Below, in pieces: positions 33,026-42,033 of a DNA stretch of 49,334 nucleotides (position 1 is the stretch's first letter; the number at the start of each line of letters is the position of its first letter). The position numbers were made by a program, and so were the translations under genes. The notes below the pieces were generated by a model, which was not told the DNA's origin, ran no database searches, and worked only from the letters and a program-made list of their open reading frames with translations. Source of the DNA: a virus; IMG/VR virus record IMGVR_UViG_3300025636_000716, positions 1-49,334 of that record; one strand, 5' to 3'.

Positions 33026-33334
33026 ATGTTTGTTGTTAAAACACAAATTCTGGAAAATTATGGTGCACATTCAGCCGATGGCAAATTTTCGAATGGCAAT
33101 GCTTACTGGAAAATGAAGGGCGGCAATGAATATATTGTGAACGATGTAGAACGTCCACAAGATGCTATGGCATTTATTGCTGCAAAATATATGGTAAATG
33201 ATCTGTATTGCAAAGAGTTTCCGTTAGAAGCAGTTACATGGAAAGAATGGCAAAACGAGTTAATGGATTTGGACGAAGGTTATCGTGCTTTTCTAGTAGA
33301 AAATGCAATTCCAGTATCACCTCTCCAGACTTAA
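33026..33334 (+). CDS. Unknown early phage protein (102 aa)
   Basis: I do not recognise a function. The opening FVVKTQILENYGAH and WKMKGGNEYIVNDVERPQDA resemble a short conserved phage protein seen next to replication genes. GAGGGATATG gives the ribosome site. It has its own sigma70-type promoter, and another lies between it and the next gene. Confidence 0.7.
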   Translation: MFVVKTQILENYGAHSADGKFSNGNAYWKMKGGNEYIVNDVERPQDAMAFIAAKYMVNDLYCKEFPLEAVTWKEWQNELMDLDEGYRAFLVENAIPVSPLQT

Positions 33335-33341
33335 AAAGTTC

Positions 33342-33370
33342 TTGACAGCACAATCCAACTACGCTATACT
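33342..33370 (+). promoter_or_regulatory. Sigma70-type promoter for the MoxR-like gene
   Basis: TTGACA (33342-33347), a 17-base spacer and TATACT (33365-33370), 32 bases before the ATG at 33403. Confidence 0.85.
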
Positions 33371-33402
33371 ATAGTAGTAATCAATATAGAAAGAGAATCA
33401 TA

Positions 33403-34530
33403 ATGGCACAAGTTTCAACCGCAGATTTAGATGTACGTTTAGTTCGCCCAAGTGATATACGCTACGAAATTAATTACGCTATGAATCGTAAGCGTCCGGT
33501 CTTTATTTGGGGTCCTCCGGGTATTGGTAAATCTGAGATTGTTGACTCAATCACACAAGATCGTTCAGGCTATATGATTGATATGCGTCTTGCTCTTATG
33601 GAACCCACTGACTTGCGTGGTATCCCAGTACCGAATATAGAAACAGGATTGATGGAATGGCTTCCGCCTGCTGATCTTCCTACTCAAGAACTTGCTGACC
33701 AATTCGAATGTATCACGTTATTTCTTGATGAAATGAATCAAGCACCTCAGTCTGTACAGGCTGCAGCGTATCAGTTGATTCTTAACCGCCGCTTGGGCAA
33801 ATATCGTCTCCCAGATAATGTTAACATTGTGGCAGCCGGTAACCGCGAAAGTGATCGTGGTGTCGCATATCGTATGCCCACTGCACTTGCTAACCGATTT
33901 GTTCATCTTGAAATGACTACGGATTTCGAAGATTGGCAGACATGGGCTTTGCAAAACAATATAGATGCTGAGGTTGTAGGCTATGTTACTGCAAACAAGA
34001 TGGATCTAATGAACTTTGATCCTCGCACTGCATCACGTGCATTTGCTACTCCTCGTTCATGGACGTTTGTATCACAAATGCTTCCAATGGAAGGTGAGCA
34101 AATTTCAGATAGTCGCTTGCACGATTTGATTGCAGGTACAATTGGTGATGGCCTTGCTACTAAATTTATGGCTCACCGTGCAGTAGCAGGAAAACTTCCT
34201 AATCCAACAGATATCTTAAATGGTACAGTCACTACATTAACACCAGAGGCACGTGAAATCTCTGCTATGTTCTCACTTACTGCTTCACTTTGTTACGAAC
34301 TAAAAGATTTCTTGGATCGCCATGGTAAGGAAAAAATGGATGAGTTATACAAAATGGCAGATAACTTTTTTAACTTTATGATGGATAATTTCGAAACAGA
34401 AATGACCGTACTTGGTGGGCGTACTGCATTAAAAGTTTATAAATTACCACTTGAACCTCGTAAAGTTCCTTGCATTGAAAAGTTTTTCAAAAAATATGGT
34501 AAACTAATCATTGATGCTCATAATAATTAA
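33403..34530 (+). CDS. MoxR-like AAA+ ATPase
   Basis: This 375-residue protein has Walker A GPPGIGKS (37-44), Walker B LFLDE (106-110) followed by MNQAP, and the sensor region AAGNRESD (N147). The C-terminal half is helical. MoxR proteins usually act with a VWA-domain partner. The next gene has exactly that domain, preceded by its own promoter. The family is also annotated CobS-like in phages, but the sequence fits MoxR better. Role in the phage unknown. Confidence 0.9.
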   Translation: MAQVSTADLDVRLVRPSDIRYEINYAMNRKRPVFIWGPPGIGKSEIVDSITQDRSGYMIDMRLALMEPTDLRGIPVPNIETGLMEWLPPADLPTQELADQFECITLFLDEMNQAPQSVQAAAYQLILNRRLGKYRLPDNVNIVAAGNRESDRGVAYRMPTALANRFVHLEMTTDFEDWQTWALQNNIDAEVVGYVTANKMDLMNFDPRTASRAFATPRSWTFVSQMLPMEGEQISDSRLHDLIAGTIGDGLATKFMAHRAVAGKLPNPTDILNGTVTTLTPEAREISAMFSLTASLCYELKDFLDRHGKEKMDELYKMADNFFNFMMDNFETEMTVLGGRTALKVYKLPLEPRKVPCIEKFFKKYGKLIIDAHNN

Positions 34531-34534
34531 TTAA

Positions 34535-34563
34535 TAAAAAAGGGCGCTTAGGCGCCTTTTTTC
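34535..34563 (+). terminator. Rho-independent terminator abutting a promoter
   Basis: GGCGC (34543-34547) pairs with GCGCC (34552-34556) around TTAG, with a G-T pair and A/T arms, then a T-run. The -35 TTGACA of the next promoter begins directly after it at 34564. Confidence 0.85.
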
Positions 34564-34592
34564 TTGACAATCTATATAGTAGATGTTATATT
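34564..34592 (+). promoter_or_regulatory. Sigma70-type promoter for the VWA/metallopeptidase gene
   Basis: TTGACA (34564-34569), a 17-base spacer and TATATT (34587-34592), 30 bases before the ATG at 34623. Confidence 0.85.
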
Positions 34593-34622
34593 AATGTTGA
34601 AATAGATGAAAAGGTGTATCTT

Positions 34623-35957
34623 ATGCGAATCGAACCAGAAAAAATTACTACTGAAGACGATTTCAATTCAGTATTTGATGATCTATTAAAAGAAAATGGC
34701 ATTGAAGTTGATGAAAATTCAGACGAACCGGTAGTATTCGAATACACCGATAAAGAAGTCAAAGAAATGATTGTCTCTGGCCGTGTTCGCTTGTTGATTA
34801 AACATCCCTTCTTTGGCACACTTGCTACACGTTTAAAACTAGTGGAAGCAGAATGGTGCCCAACTGCTGCGGTAGATGGCAAGCACTTCTATTATAACTC
34901 AGATTTCTTCCGCACTATGACACCAGAAGAGATTGACTTTATTGTTGGGCACGAGGTATTTCATTGCGTATATGATCATTGTGGTATCGGCAGTCGGTTG
35001 ATGGACTTTGCCGATAATGAACGTGATGCAAAGTTGTGGAATATTGCTGCTGATTATAAAGTTAATCAAGCAACTGTAGAAGCAAAGATTGGCACAATGC
35101 CAAAGCAAGCACTATATGATCGTAAGTATTATAAATCATATACCGAAGAAATTTATCGTGACCTATTGCAACAACAGGAAGACGGTAAAGATTTTAGCGA
35201 TACTGATACACTTGATGAACATATGTTTGGTGATGGTGAAGGTAGTGGCAATGGTGAAAATGATCCTACAGGTCGTAAGGCTCCTATCAAAATCACAAAA
35301 GAAGAAGCAAAAGAAATTAAAGACCAGATGAAACAGGCTGTATTGCAGGCTGCTCAAGCATCTGGTGCTGGCAATCTTCCCGGCGATATCAAGCGCATGA
35401 TTAAAGATATGACAGAACCTAAAATGGATTGGCGTGAATATATTAATCTAAGTATTCAAAGTTCACAAAAAGCAGATTTCACATGGATGCGGCAATCTCG
35501 CAAATCACGTAGTATGGGTATCTATCTACCAGGTATGGATAATGAAGTTATGGTAGATGCTGCAATAGGAATTGATGTATCTGGTTCTATATCTAAAGAT
35601 ATGATCCGTGACTTCTTGGGAGAAATTTATGGAATTATGCAACAATTCCAAGACTTTCGTTTGAAAATATGGACTTTCGATACACAAGTGTATGCTGAAT
35701 CATTTAAAGAATTTACGCCTATGAATTCAGAAGAATTAAAAGAGTATGAAATTATTGGCTGCGGTGGCACTGACTTTGCATGTAACTGGGACTTTATGGA
35801 AGAAAATCAAATTGAACCAGATAAGTTTATCATGTTTACTGATGGTATTCCATTTGGTAGTTGGGGTAATTCAGCATATTGCGATACTCTATTTGTTATT
35901 CATGGGTCAAAGCATATTGTCCCGCCATTCGGCGAATACACATATTACGAATCATAA
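34623..35957 (+). CDS. DUF2201/VWA-like metallopeptidase (partner of MoxR)
   Basis: This ~444-residue protein has an HExxH zinc motif (HEVFH, about 110-114) in its N-terminal half. A Gly/Asp/Glu-rich linker (~195-225) follows, then a VWA-like domain with DVSGS (318-322), the MIDAS metal site. This is the layout of predicted metal-dependent peptidases of COG3864/DUF2201. I chose ATG 34623 for its AAAAGG site rather than GTG 34614. It follows the MoxR-like gene and probably works with it. Confidence 0.88.
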   Translation: MRIEPEKITTEDDFNSVFDDLLKENGIEVDENSDEPVVFEYTDKEVKEMIVSGRVRLLIKHPFFGTLATRLKLVEAEWCPTAAVDGKHFYYNSDFFRTMTPEEIDFIVGHEVFHCVYDHCGIGSRLMDFADNERDAKLWNIAADYKVNQATVEAKIGTMPKQALYDRKYYKSYTEEIYRDLLQQQEDGKDFSDTDTLDEHMFGDGEGSGNGENDPTGRKAPIKITKEEAKEIKDQMKQAVLQAAQASGAGNLPGDIKRMIKDMTEPKMDWREYINLSIQSSQKADFTWMRQSRKSRSMGIYLPGMDNEVMVDAAIGIDVSGSISKDMIRDFLGEIYGIMQQFQDFRLKIWTFDTQVYAESFKEFTPMNSEELKEYEIIGCGGTDFACNWDFMEENQIEPDKFIMFTDGIPFGSWGNSAYCDTLFVIHGSKHIVPPFGEYTYYES

Positions 35958-35968
35958 TAAAATACAAG

Positions 35969-35976
35969 TATAAATA
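35969..35976 (+). promoter_or_regulatory. TATAAATA late-type promoter box, five bases before a start codon
   Basis: This is the exact T4 late consensus, ending five bases before the HNH gene's ATG at 35982. As at 12278-12285, it implies a leaderless or nearly leaderless message. Confidence 0.55.
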
Positions 35977-35981
35977 TAATT

Positions 35982-36521
35982 ATGAGTAATGATACACTAT
36001 TATTAAATGCTAATGGCGCGCCATTAAGTGTGACGCCATTATCCACTTTATCTTGGCAAGAAAGCATAAAACTTATCTGGTTAGATAAGATAAATGTTCT
36101 TGAATGGCATGATTGGACTGTGCATTCTGTTAATCACAGTATGCGCGTACCAAGTGTTATTTGTGTGAGAGAATACATGCCACAAGCAGGCACAATTAAT
36201 TTCTGTCGGGCAAATGTCTTTATACGTGATAGATATACTTGCCAGTATTGTTACAATACATTCAACAAGGCAGATTTAACACTCGATCATATCTTACCAA
36301 GAAGTAAGGGCGGTAGGACTAATTGGCATAATATTGTAAGTGCGTGTAAAAAATGCAATCACGGTAAAGGAAATAATACAAATATTGTTCCCAAAGTTAT
36401 GCCAGATAAACCAAATTTCTATCAAATGTATGGAAGTAAAAATTTTACATTAAACATAAAGCATGAAATTTGGTTAAAATACTTAAATTGGCCAGATGAA
36501 TATGTTAATATGGTTGCATAA
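35982..36521 (+). CDS. HNH endonuclease
   Basis: This 179-residue protein has a clear HNH site. A C87-x2-C90 pair (RYTCQYC) is followed by LDHILPRSKGG (D102, H103), then NIVSACKKCNHGKG (N117, C122-x2-C125, H127). The N-terminal 60 residues are not recognised. Such genes are often stand-alone homing or packaging nucleases. The late-type box argues for late expression. No intron boundaries are visible nearby. Confidence 0.9.
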   Translation: MSNDTLLLNANGAPLSVTPLSTLSWQESIKLIWLDKINVLEWHDWTVHSVNHSMRVPSVICVREYMPQAGTINFCRANVFIRDRYTCQYCYNTFNKADLTLDHILPRSKGGRTNWHNIVSACKKCNHGKGNNTNIVPKVMPDKPNFYQMYGSKNFTLNIKHEIWLKYLNWPDEYVNMVA

Positions 36522-36527
36522 AAACAC

Positions 36528-36556
36528 TTGACAACAATCACTTAATATAGTATAAT
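36528..36556 (+). promoter_or_regulatory. Perfect-consensus sigma70 promoter
   Basis: TTGACA (36528-36533), 17 bases, TATAAT (36551-36556). A 64-base leader precedes the ATG at 36621 behind AGGAGA. Confidence 0.9.
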
Positions 36557-36620
36557 CGTAGTATGAATAAGAGTTTATTCATATTATATATAATAAATTG
36601 ACAAATAGGAGAAACTTAAT

Positions 36621-36878
36621 ATGTCAGAAGAAACTCAAGCACCTGAAGTTGCTACAGAATCACAAGCAGAAGTACCAGCAGTTACAGTTAACGATCTTGT
36701 TAATGTATATGCTATTATTGATCTAGCATCAAAACGCGGCGCATTTCAAGCAGGTGAACTATCCGCAGTAGGCAATACTGCAAATCGTGTTAAAGCATTC
36801 GTAGACCATGTACAAGCACAAAGTGCTGCGGCGGCGGATGAAACAGGTGAAACTGAAACGCCTGAGGCGGCAGGTTAA
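36621..36878 (+). CDS. Unknown acidic early phage protein (85 aa)
   Basis: I do not recognise a function. The acidic, disordered-looking ends (PEVATESQAEV, ADETGETETPEAAG) flank a helical core with AIIDLASKRGAFQAGELSAVG. That core looks like a conserved small T4-like phage gene. The consensus promoter and good ribosome site predict high expression. Confidence 0.75.
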   Translation: MSEETQAPEVATESQAEVPAVTVNDLVNVYAIIDLASKRGAFQAGELSAVGNTANRVKAFVDHVQAQSAAAADETGETETPEAAG

Positions 36879-36883
36879 CAATC

Positions 36884-37531
36884 ATGGCAACTGCACCCTT
36901 TATAAAACACGTTGGTAGACATGCAGGAACAGGACAGCGTTTAAGTGTTGTTTTTATGTCTCTCCCAGATGAACCAGATAGTGCGTTGGCAGTGTATAGT
37001 GATACATTGCCTGACCGCTATCATGATTCGTATATGGAAGCAATTGAGTCAAATGAAGGCCAATCAACTAATAATCTATATGAAGTTCTTTCACGTAAAG
37101 TATTTTGGCACGGCAAAGTAATGCTAGACACACTTCATTCTGAAGGACATCTTTCAAAGATTCCAACAAATCAGATTATTATGACTCCAAATACACAAAC
37201 AAATGTACCATTGAACGAGATCAATGACGCAATGAATTCTACAGAAGACACAACAGTAGAAACTGTAGAACCACAAGAATCAAGAATTGATTCAAATGTT
37301 AAATTATCCAAAGATGATGAAAATAAACAAATTGCGTGGAATCTTTTGGTACAAGCAAACTTGTTGGCTGCAGAAGCAGAAGCAAAGAGACAAGAGGCAT
37401 ATAAGTATGATGCTAGCTTAATTCCGAAAACAAAAAAAGCAGCCAAACCTAAGGCGAAAGCAGCAGTAGATACATCTGCAATTCCAGATGTTCCTAAAAA
37501 GCGCGGACGTCCAAGGAAGTCTGTAACATAA
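36884..37531 (+). CDS. Unknown phage protein with AT-hook-like C-terminus (215 aa)
   Basis: I do not recognise a family. The N-terminal half (HVGRHAGTGQRLSVVFMSLPDEPD, ESNEGQS) looks conserved in phages. The C-terminal half is Ala/Lys-rich and ends PKKRGRPRKS, an AT-hook-type minor-groove DNA-binding motif (R-G-R-P core). A DNA-binding role is likely. The last base overlaps the next start. Confidence 0.75.
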   Translation: MATAPFIKHVGRHAGTGQRLSVVFMSLPDEPDSALAVYSDTLPDRYHDSYMEAIESNEGQSTNNLYEVLSRKVFWHGKVMLDTLHSEGHLSKIPTNQIIMTPNTQTNVPLNEINDAMNSTEDTTVETVEPQESRIDSNVKLSKDDENKQIAWNLLVQANLLAAEAEAKRQEAYKYDASLIPKTKKAAKPKAKAAVDTSAIPDVPKKRGRPRKSVT

Positions 37532-37809
37532 TGTCTGTTAATAGTAAGCGTAGTAGCATTCTAAGTAGAATTGAGCAAGAACGTGTTCGCCAATATGATT
37601 TGGCAGGCAGTGAATATGATGCGAAAAACTCTCCAAATGATTGGATTGCAATAACATCATATTATTTGGCACAGGAAACCAAACGTGCAACTATGCTTAC
37701 TCCCCCAAATTCTAAAGATTTCGAAAGAGAATTAGTAAAAGCGGCTGCAGTTATTTTGGCATCGCTTGAACATATAGAAGTAATGAAGGAACGTGGATAC
37801 CTAAGTTAA
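37531..37809 (+). CDS. Small helical phage protein, possibly MazG/HisE-like (92 aa)
   Basis: I do not recognise it firmly. The motif IEQERVRQYDLAGSEYD, then NDWIAITSYYLAQET and ELVKAAAVILASLEHIEVMK, has the helical character of small nucleotide pyrophosphohydrolase-like phage proteins. The catalytic E-x-x-E-E/E-x-x-D pattern is not clear. The function is open. It is coupled to both neighbours by one-base overlaps. Confidence 0.6.
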   Translation: MSVNSKRSSILSRIEQERVRQYDLAGSEYDAKNSPNDWIAITSYYLAQETKRATMLTPPNSKDFERELVKAAAVILASLEHIEVMKERGYLS

Positions 37810-38396
37810 TGGAACAACTTGACAATTTTATAGAAACTTCTATAAAACAAAACAAAATTTTATGTATAGTACACGCTCCAAGAGCTGGATCTCATGCGTT
37901 CAGTGAATCTATTGCTAAGAAATATAATCTTAAGGAATATATGGAAATATTTCATCCAAAATTTTTAATTGATAAAGAAAAAATGCTGAGACCAAGTATT
38001 GCAAAGATATGTATGATATGGAACGGTATTGGGTCGGGACAAGAAGAATTCATTGACGATGATTGTGCAACAATTAAACTTTTGAGAAGAGATACTGATG
38101 CTCAACTGATAAGTTATCTTAGAGCGGTATATACTAATAAATGGCACTCCAATCATAGCAACACTAAAATTAATCATTCGGCAGATATTGATAATATCAT
38201 ACAGATGGGAGAAAGATATATCAGTATGTGCAATCAATACTCAACTGACATAACAGTATATTACGAAGATTTAGTTACCAGTAAATATTTACAGAATAAT
38301 AGCAAATATAAAAAAATTAGTGTTGATATTGAAATAGAAATGTATCTTCAAAAGTTATACAGAAATTATATTAATAATAAAAGTAGTATGGAATAG
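37809..38396 (+). CDS. Sulfotransferase-like protein
   Basis: This 195-residue protein has an N-terminal P-loop-like segment VHAPRAGSHAFSESI (21-35), corresponding to the PAPS 5'-phosphosulfate loop. Later it has LLRRDTDAQLISYLRAVYT (91-109), like the 3'-phosphate binding helix, and VYYEDL (149-154). It is short for a sulfotransferase and may be a minimal form. A sulfate donor would let it modify a glycan or other small molecule. It is coupled to the gene before it. Confidence 0.6.
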   Translation: MEQLDNFIETSIKQNKILCIVHAPRAGSHAFSESIAKKYNLKEYMEIFHPKFLIDKEKMLRPSIAKICMIWNGIGSGQEEFIDDDCATIKLLRRDTDAQLISYLRAVYTNKWHSNHSNTKINHSADIDNIIQMGERYISMCNQYSTDITVYYEDLVTSKYLQNNSKYKKISVDIEIEMYLQKLYRNYINNKSSME

Positions 38397-38403
38397 AAAT
38401 ACG

Positions 38404-39018
38404 ATGAACAACTATAATCTACTTAACGGTGTGGTAGACTTTGATATAGGTCTGCAGTTAGGATCCGAAATATTAGATTTAATTAAAACTCACACTGGAG
38501 AATTATTTTTCAATGATGGTGTAAATGTACACCTAAACAAAGAACCACAAGACTTTACTGAAAACTATGCTCATATCTCTGATGCTCAATTGTGTCATAT
38601 TCCAATTGTCGAAAATGAATTGATAAAAATATACAAGTATCAATTGATATTTACTGACATGATATACAAAGTACCAGTGCCATTGATTTTGTACAAAGTC
38701 TTTACAACCCACAAATTAGAGGTACAAAAAACAATTATTTCACAATTAGAAAATAATTATAATAAAGATTTAAGTGTATTGTATACCATGGGTTCTAAAT
38801 TTGGAACTCATTTACCCTATCATACAGATCGTTTTGGATGGAGATATCATCAGAATTTACAGTTTTCAGGCGAAACCGCACTTGAATTTATCGATGGAGA
38901 AAAAGTAAAATTAAAAACAAATCAAGCGTACTGCATTACAAGTCCAAATATGCCACACCGTTTGATTGTTGAAAAAAGCAACAGTGAAAGAATATTTCTT
39001 TCTGCAAGCCCGAGGTGA
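38404..39018 (+). CDS. 2OG-Fe(II) oxygenase-like protein
   Basis: This 204-residue protein has H140 and D142 in PYHTDRFGW, H185 in PNMPHRLIV and R196 in SERIFLS. The order and spacing fit a double-stranded beta-helix oxygenase. An intervening QFSGETALEF strand supports the fold. It follows the sulfotransferase-like gene by seven bases. Substrate unknown. Confidence 0.6.
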   Translation: MNNYNLLNGVVDFDIGLQLGSEILDLIKTHTGELFFNDGVNVHLNKEPQDFTENYAHISDAQLCHIPIVENELIKIYKYQLIFTDMIYKVPVPLILYKVFTTHKLEVQKTIISQLENNYNKDLSVLYTMGSKFGTHLPYHTDRFGWRYHQNLQFSGETALEFIDGEKVKLKTNQAYCITSPNMPHRLIVEKSNSERIFLSASPR

Positions 39019-39021
39019 TAT

Positions 39022-39336
39022 ATGGAATTTGATAGAGAAAGTGAATTTGATAGAATAATGGAAGAAGTGATTCCGATTAGTATTCCATCTTCATTTATTA
39101 AAGGTATTAAAGTTATCATGCGAAATGGACATGAGGTTATACTTAGTGGGGAGGATCTATTATCGCCGCTTCCACTTAGTGGTGACTTTAGTTGGACAGA
39201 TATGGCAAAGAACTTCGAAGCAATTGATGATGTCGAAATATTACTTGATATCCCAAATTTGCGTGAAAGCGTAGTAAAAAGTGTAAAAGAAATTTTAAAA
39301 CAACATTTTCAAAGCTATAAGGATGAAGACAAGTAA
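39022..39336 (+). CDS. Unknown small phage protein (104 aa)
   Basis: I do not recognise it. It has an acidic N-terminus, a central IKGIKVIMRNGHEVILSGEDLL and an acidic helical end. It starts three bases after the previous stop and its stop abuts the thyA start. Confidence 0.7.
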   Translation: MEFDRESEFDRIMEEVIPISIPSSFIKGIKVIMRNGHEVILSGEDLLSPLPLSGDFSWTDMAKNFEAIDDVEILLDIPNLRESVVKSVKEILKQHFQSYKDEDK

Positions 39337-40206
39337 ATGGCAAACTATGAAGAAGATGAATACCTTGATTTACTATATACAGTATTGAAAAATGGCGAAC
39401 CGAAAAACAATGAGCGTACTGGAGTAGGAACACTATCTACATTCCTGAATACAAGTCGCTACAATCTCAGTAACGGTTTCCCATTACTAACTACAAAACG
39501 TGTACCATTTAAATCAGTATTAAGTGAATTACTTTGGTTTCTTGAAGGATCACAAAATGAACGGAGACTTGCAGAAATTCATTATGGCAAGCCTAGAACA
39601 GAACTAATAGGCAAAACTACTATATGGACTGCTAATGCTGACAATCAAGGTGTTGCATTGGGACATTATAATAGTGATACTAATAAAGATTTAGGACCAG
39701 TATATGGAGTACAATGGAGAAACTTCAATGGTATCGATCAAATCCAACAGTTAGTACAAGGATTAAAAAATAACCCACAATCACGTAGGCATATTTTAAA
39801 TTCTTGGAATGTTGGAGCATTGAGCAAAATGGCATTACCGCCCTGTCATGTTATGTCGCAGTTCTATGTAAGTAATGATGGGAAGTTAAGTTGTAGTTTA
39901 TATCAACGTAGTGCAGACTTATTCTTGGGAGTTCCATTTAATATTGCAAGTTATTCATTATTAACATATATGCTTGCACACGTTTGTAAATACGATGTAG
40001 GCGAATTTATTCACGTTATAGGTGATGGTCATATATATAATAATCATATAGAGGCTGTTGAGGAGCAACTACAGCGCCCTACAAGAGCCTTTCCTAAGTT
40101 AGTAATAAAACGTGACGTAAATTCAATATTTGATTTTAAAATGAATGATTTTGAAGTAGTAGGCTATGATCCAGGTGAAACTATTCGAGCACCAATGGCA
40201 GTTTAA
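39337..40206 (+). CDS. thyA: Thymidylate synthase
   Basis: This 289-residue ThyA has NERTGVGTLSTF, LLTTKRVPFKSV, ELLWFLEGS, the catalytic Cys C170 in LPPCHVMSQ, SRRHILNSWN, QRSADLFLGVPFN and GDGHIYNNH. It methylates dUMP to dTMP with methylene-tetrahydrofolate. It is slightly longer than E. coli ThyA (264). The start abuts the preceding stop, and a terminator follows. It is a standard phage nucleotide gene. Confidence 0.97.
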   Translation: MANYEEDEYLDLLYTVLKNGEPKNNERTGVGTLSTFLNTSRYNLSNGFPLLTTKRVPFKSVLSELLWFLEGSQNERRLAEIHYGKPRTELIGKTTIWTANADNQGVALGHYNSDTNKDLGPVYGVQWRNFNGIDQIQQLVQGLKNNPQSRRHILNSWNVGALSKMALPPCHVMSQFYVSNDGKLSCSLYQRSADLFLGVPFNIASYSLLTYMLAHVCKYDVGEFIHVIGDGHIYNNHIEAVEEQLQRPTRAFPKLVIKRDVNSIFDFKMNDFEVVGYDPGETIRAPMAV

Positions 40207-40210
40207 AAAG

Positions 40211-40236
40211 AAAAGCACCTTACGGTGCTTTTTTTA
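40211..40236. terminator. Bidirectional terminator between thyA and a minus-strand gene
   Basis: AAAAGCACC pairs with GGTGCTTTT around TTAC, with T-runs on both sides. It separates the converging thyA and radical SAM transcripts. The stop of the minus-strand gene lies on its right arm. Confidence 0.85.
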
Positions 40237-41346
40237 TATCTTACGTTTTGGTATTTTTGAATCTGCACTACTAACACAACTCTTACTTATACATGGCATT
40301 GGTTTGTCAAATAGTTTAAATCCACTTTCGATATATCCCAATGGCTGGTCTGCACAACTATAACTACGTTTTATACTACCGTCTGGTTCACGTATTATTA
40401 TACCTTGATACCCACTGTTACAACTCCAGCCTTCAAAGTTATTAAAGTTAAATGCATTAAAACGCTCAGCCTGATCCATATACCATTTCTTACCTTTTGA
40501 GTCTGTAAACTCTACTTGCATATGCCAAGGTACACTTTTATCATTTTGACCAATCGCATACTCTGGAACTTGAAAGTTGGGTTTTGGTCTATCATTCCAT
40601 TTACGTTTCACCTCGGTATATGCAAGTTGTGGCATGCCATTCCATAATCTTTCCATCTGTTCTTCTGTATATCCATCAACTACACGGCTTGCTGTGGGAT
40701 CAGATTGTGGTTTCAATGTTACATTAATACCTTGTTCATGAAAAAATAATGCGTTGTCCCAATCACGTTCAAACCAGTCTGGGACCATAACCATATTCAC
40801 TGTAATTTGTACGTCATTTTCTTGACACAATATAAGTTTATCTGCAAACTCTTGCATCTTATCTCTTGTATTAAGATGCTCAGTATGTAAACTAGCAGTG
40901 ATACTTGCACGATGAAATGGTTTAACTCGCTCTACATAATCCTCATGCCATTTAACATTACGTGACATATTAGTTGTCATATGGACACTTGTGTAGTTAG
41001 TATTTGATACATCATCTGCAAGATGACTCAAAATGTCCAAGTAGCCAGGGTGGAAAGTGGGTTCGCCACCAGATAACGAGAAGTGAAAACTATTAAATCC
41101 GTTTTCACGTGCTTGTCTCTTTATCTCATCTATGGTGTGTAGACATAGTTCCGTAGGACGGTGGTCTTTACGGTCACTGCGGGCATAAGGCCAACAGTAG
41201 GAGCATTTGTAATTACAGAATCTTCCGAGGAGCCAACTAACAGTGAATAGGTCACGATACAGCAAAGTACGCTGTCCAACACTAACAATATCGTCAAAGG
41301 GTATTTTTGTAAAGTCATAATTAGACCATTTTAAATCTTCATTCAT
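40234..41346 (-). CDS. Radical SAM protein with C-terminal Cys cluster
   Basis: This 370-residue protein has CNYKCSYC (C44, C48, C51) and LSGGEPTFHPG. A C-terminal region with several Cys (WSCNSG, SYSCADQ, MPCISKSC) could bind an auxiliary cluster. The start lies about five to seven bases beyond a perfect TTGACA-17-TATAAT on the minus strand, so the message may be leaderless. It differs from the four twitch proteins upstream, which have their Cys cluster at the N-terminus. Substrate unknown. Confidence 0.82.
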   Translation of the reverse strand: MNEDLKWSNYDFTKIPFDDIVSVGQRTLLYRDLFTVSWLLGRFCNYKCSYCWPYARSDRKDHRPTELCLHTIDEIKRQARENGFNSFHFSLSGGEPTFHPGYLDILSHLADDVSNTNYTSVHMTTNMSRNVKWHEDYVERVKPFHRASITASLHTEHLNTRDKMQEFADKLILCQENDVQITVNMVMVPDWFERDWDNALFFHEQGINVTLKPQSDPTASRVVDGYTEEQMERLWNGMPQLAYTEVKRKWNDRPKPNFQVPEYAIGQNDKSVPWHMQVEFTDSKGKKWYMDQAERFNAFNFNNFEGWSCNSGYQGIIIREPDGSIKRSYSCADQPLGYIESGFKLFDKPMPCISKSCVSSADSKIPKRKI

Positions 41347-41351
41347 AATGT

Positions 41352-41380
41352 ATTATAGCATCCGTTGTGTATATTGTCAA
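41352..41380 (-). promoter_or_regulatory. Perfect-consensus sigma70 promoter (minus strand)
   Basis: On the minus strand, TTGACA (41380-41375), 17 bases, TATAAT (41357-41352). The ATG at 41346 is only five bases beyond the -10. Confidence 0.85.
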
Positions 41381-41394
41381 GTTAATAGTAACTT

Positions 41395-42033
41395 TTATAC
41401 TTTAAATTCTGTTATATCTAAACTAAACTGATTTGTTTGAATCCAATTTATAATCTTATATGCAAATAATCTACAGTTTTTGTCGCTAAAATGATTGGCA
41501 CGAGGATCTTGTTGAGTACTCATCAAGTCGCCATCTAAATTAGAAATCTCATTCAGTGGTATGTAATTAGAAATTTGTTTTGGGAATTGAAAGCCAGAGA
41601 GATATAATCCATCAGGTAGTGTGCGCATCATATCTGCAATTTGAAGGGACCAATTATCTGTTTGTTCTTCTTCATTAACAATATATTTGTAATATGACTT
41701 TAATGCCTTTTTCATAATTGATCTAGTACCAATAGGAATTGATGTTCTATATTTTATTACGTCTAAGTCATGAACATGCTCTAGATTCCAGTCTTCTGGT
41801 AAATGCGGCATCCAAAGTCTATTGGGAGTAGTCATACAAACAATAACCTTGTCATATTTTCGGTAATTATCTTGAAACTGTTTCCATGTATAATACATAC
41901 TAGACCCAGCTTGCCCGTAGTTGTCTATGCTTATATCAGGACATTCTTGTTGAACATACTGCCACCATTGCAAATGGTTAGGGTCATCTGCCTTATGTTT
42001 TGCATAACTATCGCCAAATACCCCTATTTTCAT
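41395..42033 (-). CDS. SGNH/GDSL hydrolase-like protein
   Basis: This 212-residue protein starts MKIGVFGDSYAKH (S9 in the GDS block). It then has GQAGSS (about 40-45), TTPNRLW (N71) and a C-terminal DPRANHF with D176 and H181. These are the blocks of SGNH hydrolases, which often deacylate sugars or lipids. It overlaps the end of the upstream radical SAM gene by four bases. Such a hydrolase fits a glycan-tailoring cluster. Confidence 0.7.
   Translation of the reverse strand: MKIGVFGDSYAKHKADDPNHLQWWQYVQQECPDISIDNYGQAGSSMYYTWKQFQDNYRKYDKVIVCMTTPNRLWMPHLPEDWNLEHVHDLDVIKYRTSIPIGTRSIMKKALKSYYKYIVNEEEQTDNWSLQIADMMRTLPDGLYLSGFQFPKQISNYIPLNEISNLDGDLMSTQQDPRANHFSDKNCRLFAYKIINWIQTNQFSLDITEFKV

Noticed and set aside
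33403-34530. CobS cobaltochelatase subunit
   Set aside because: The family is sometimes annotated CobS in phages, but the sequence and neighbour (DUF2201/VWA) fit a MoxR-type ATPase better.
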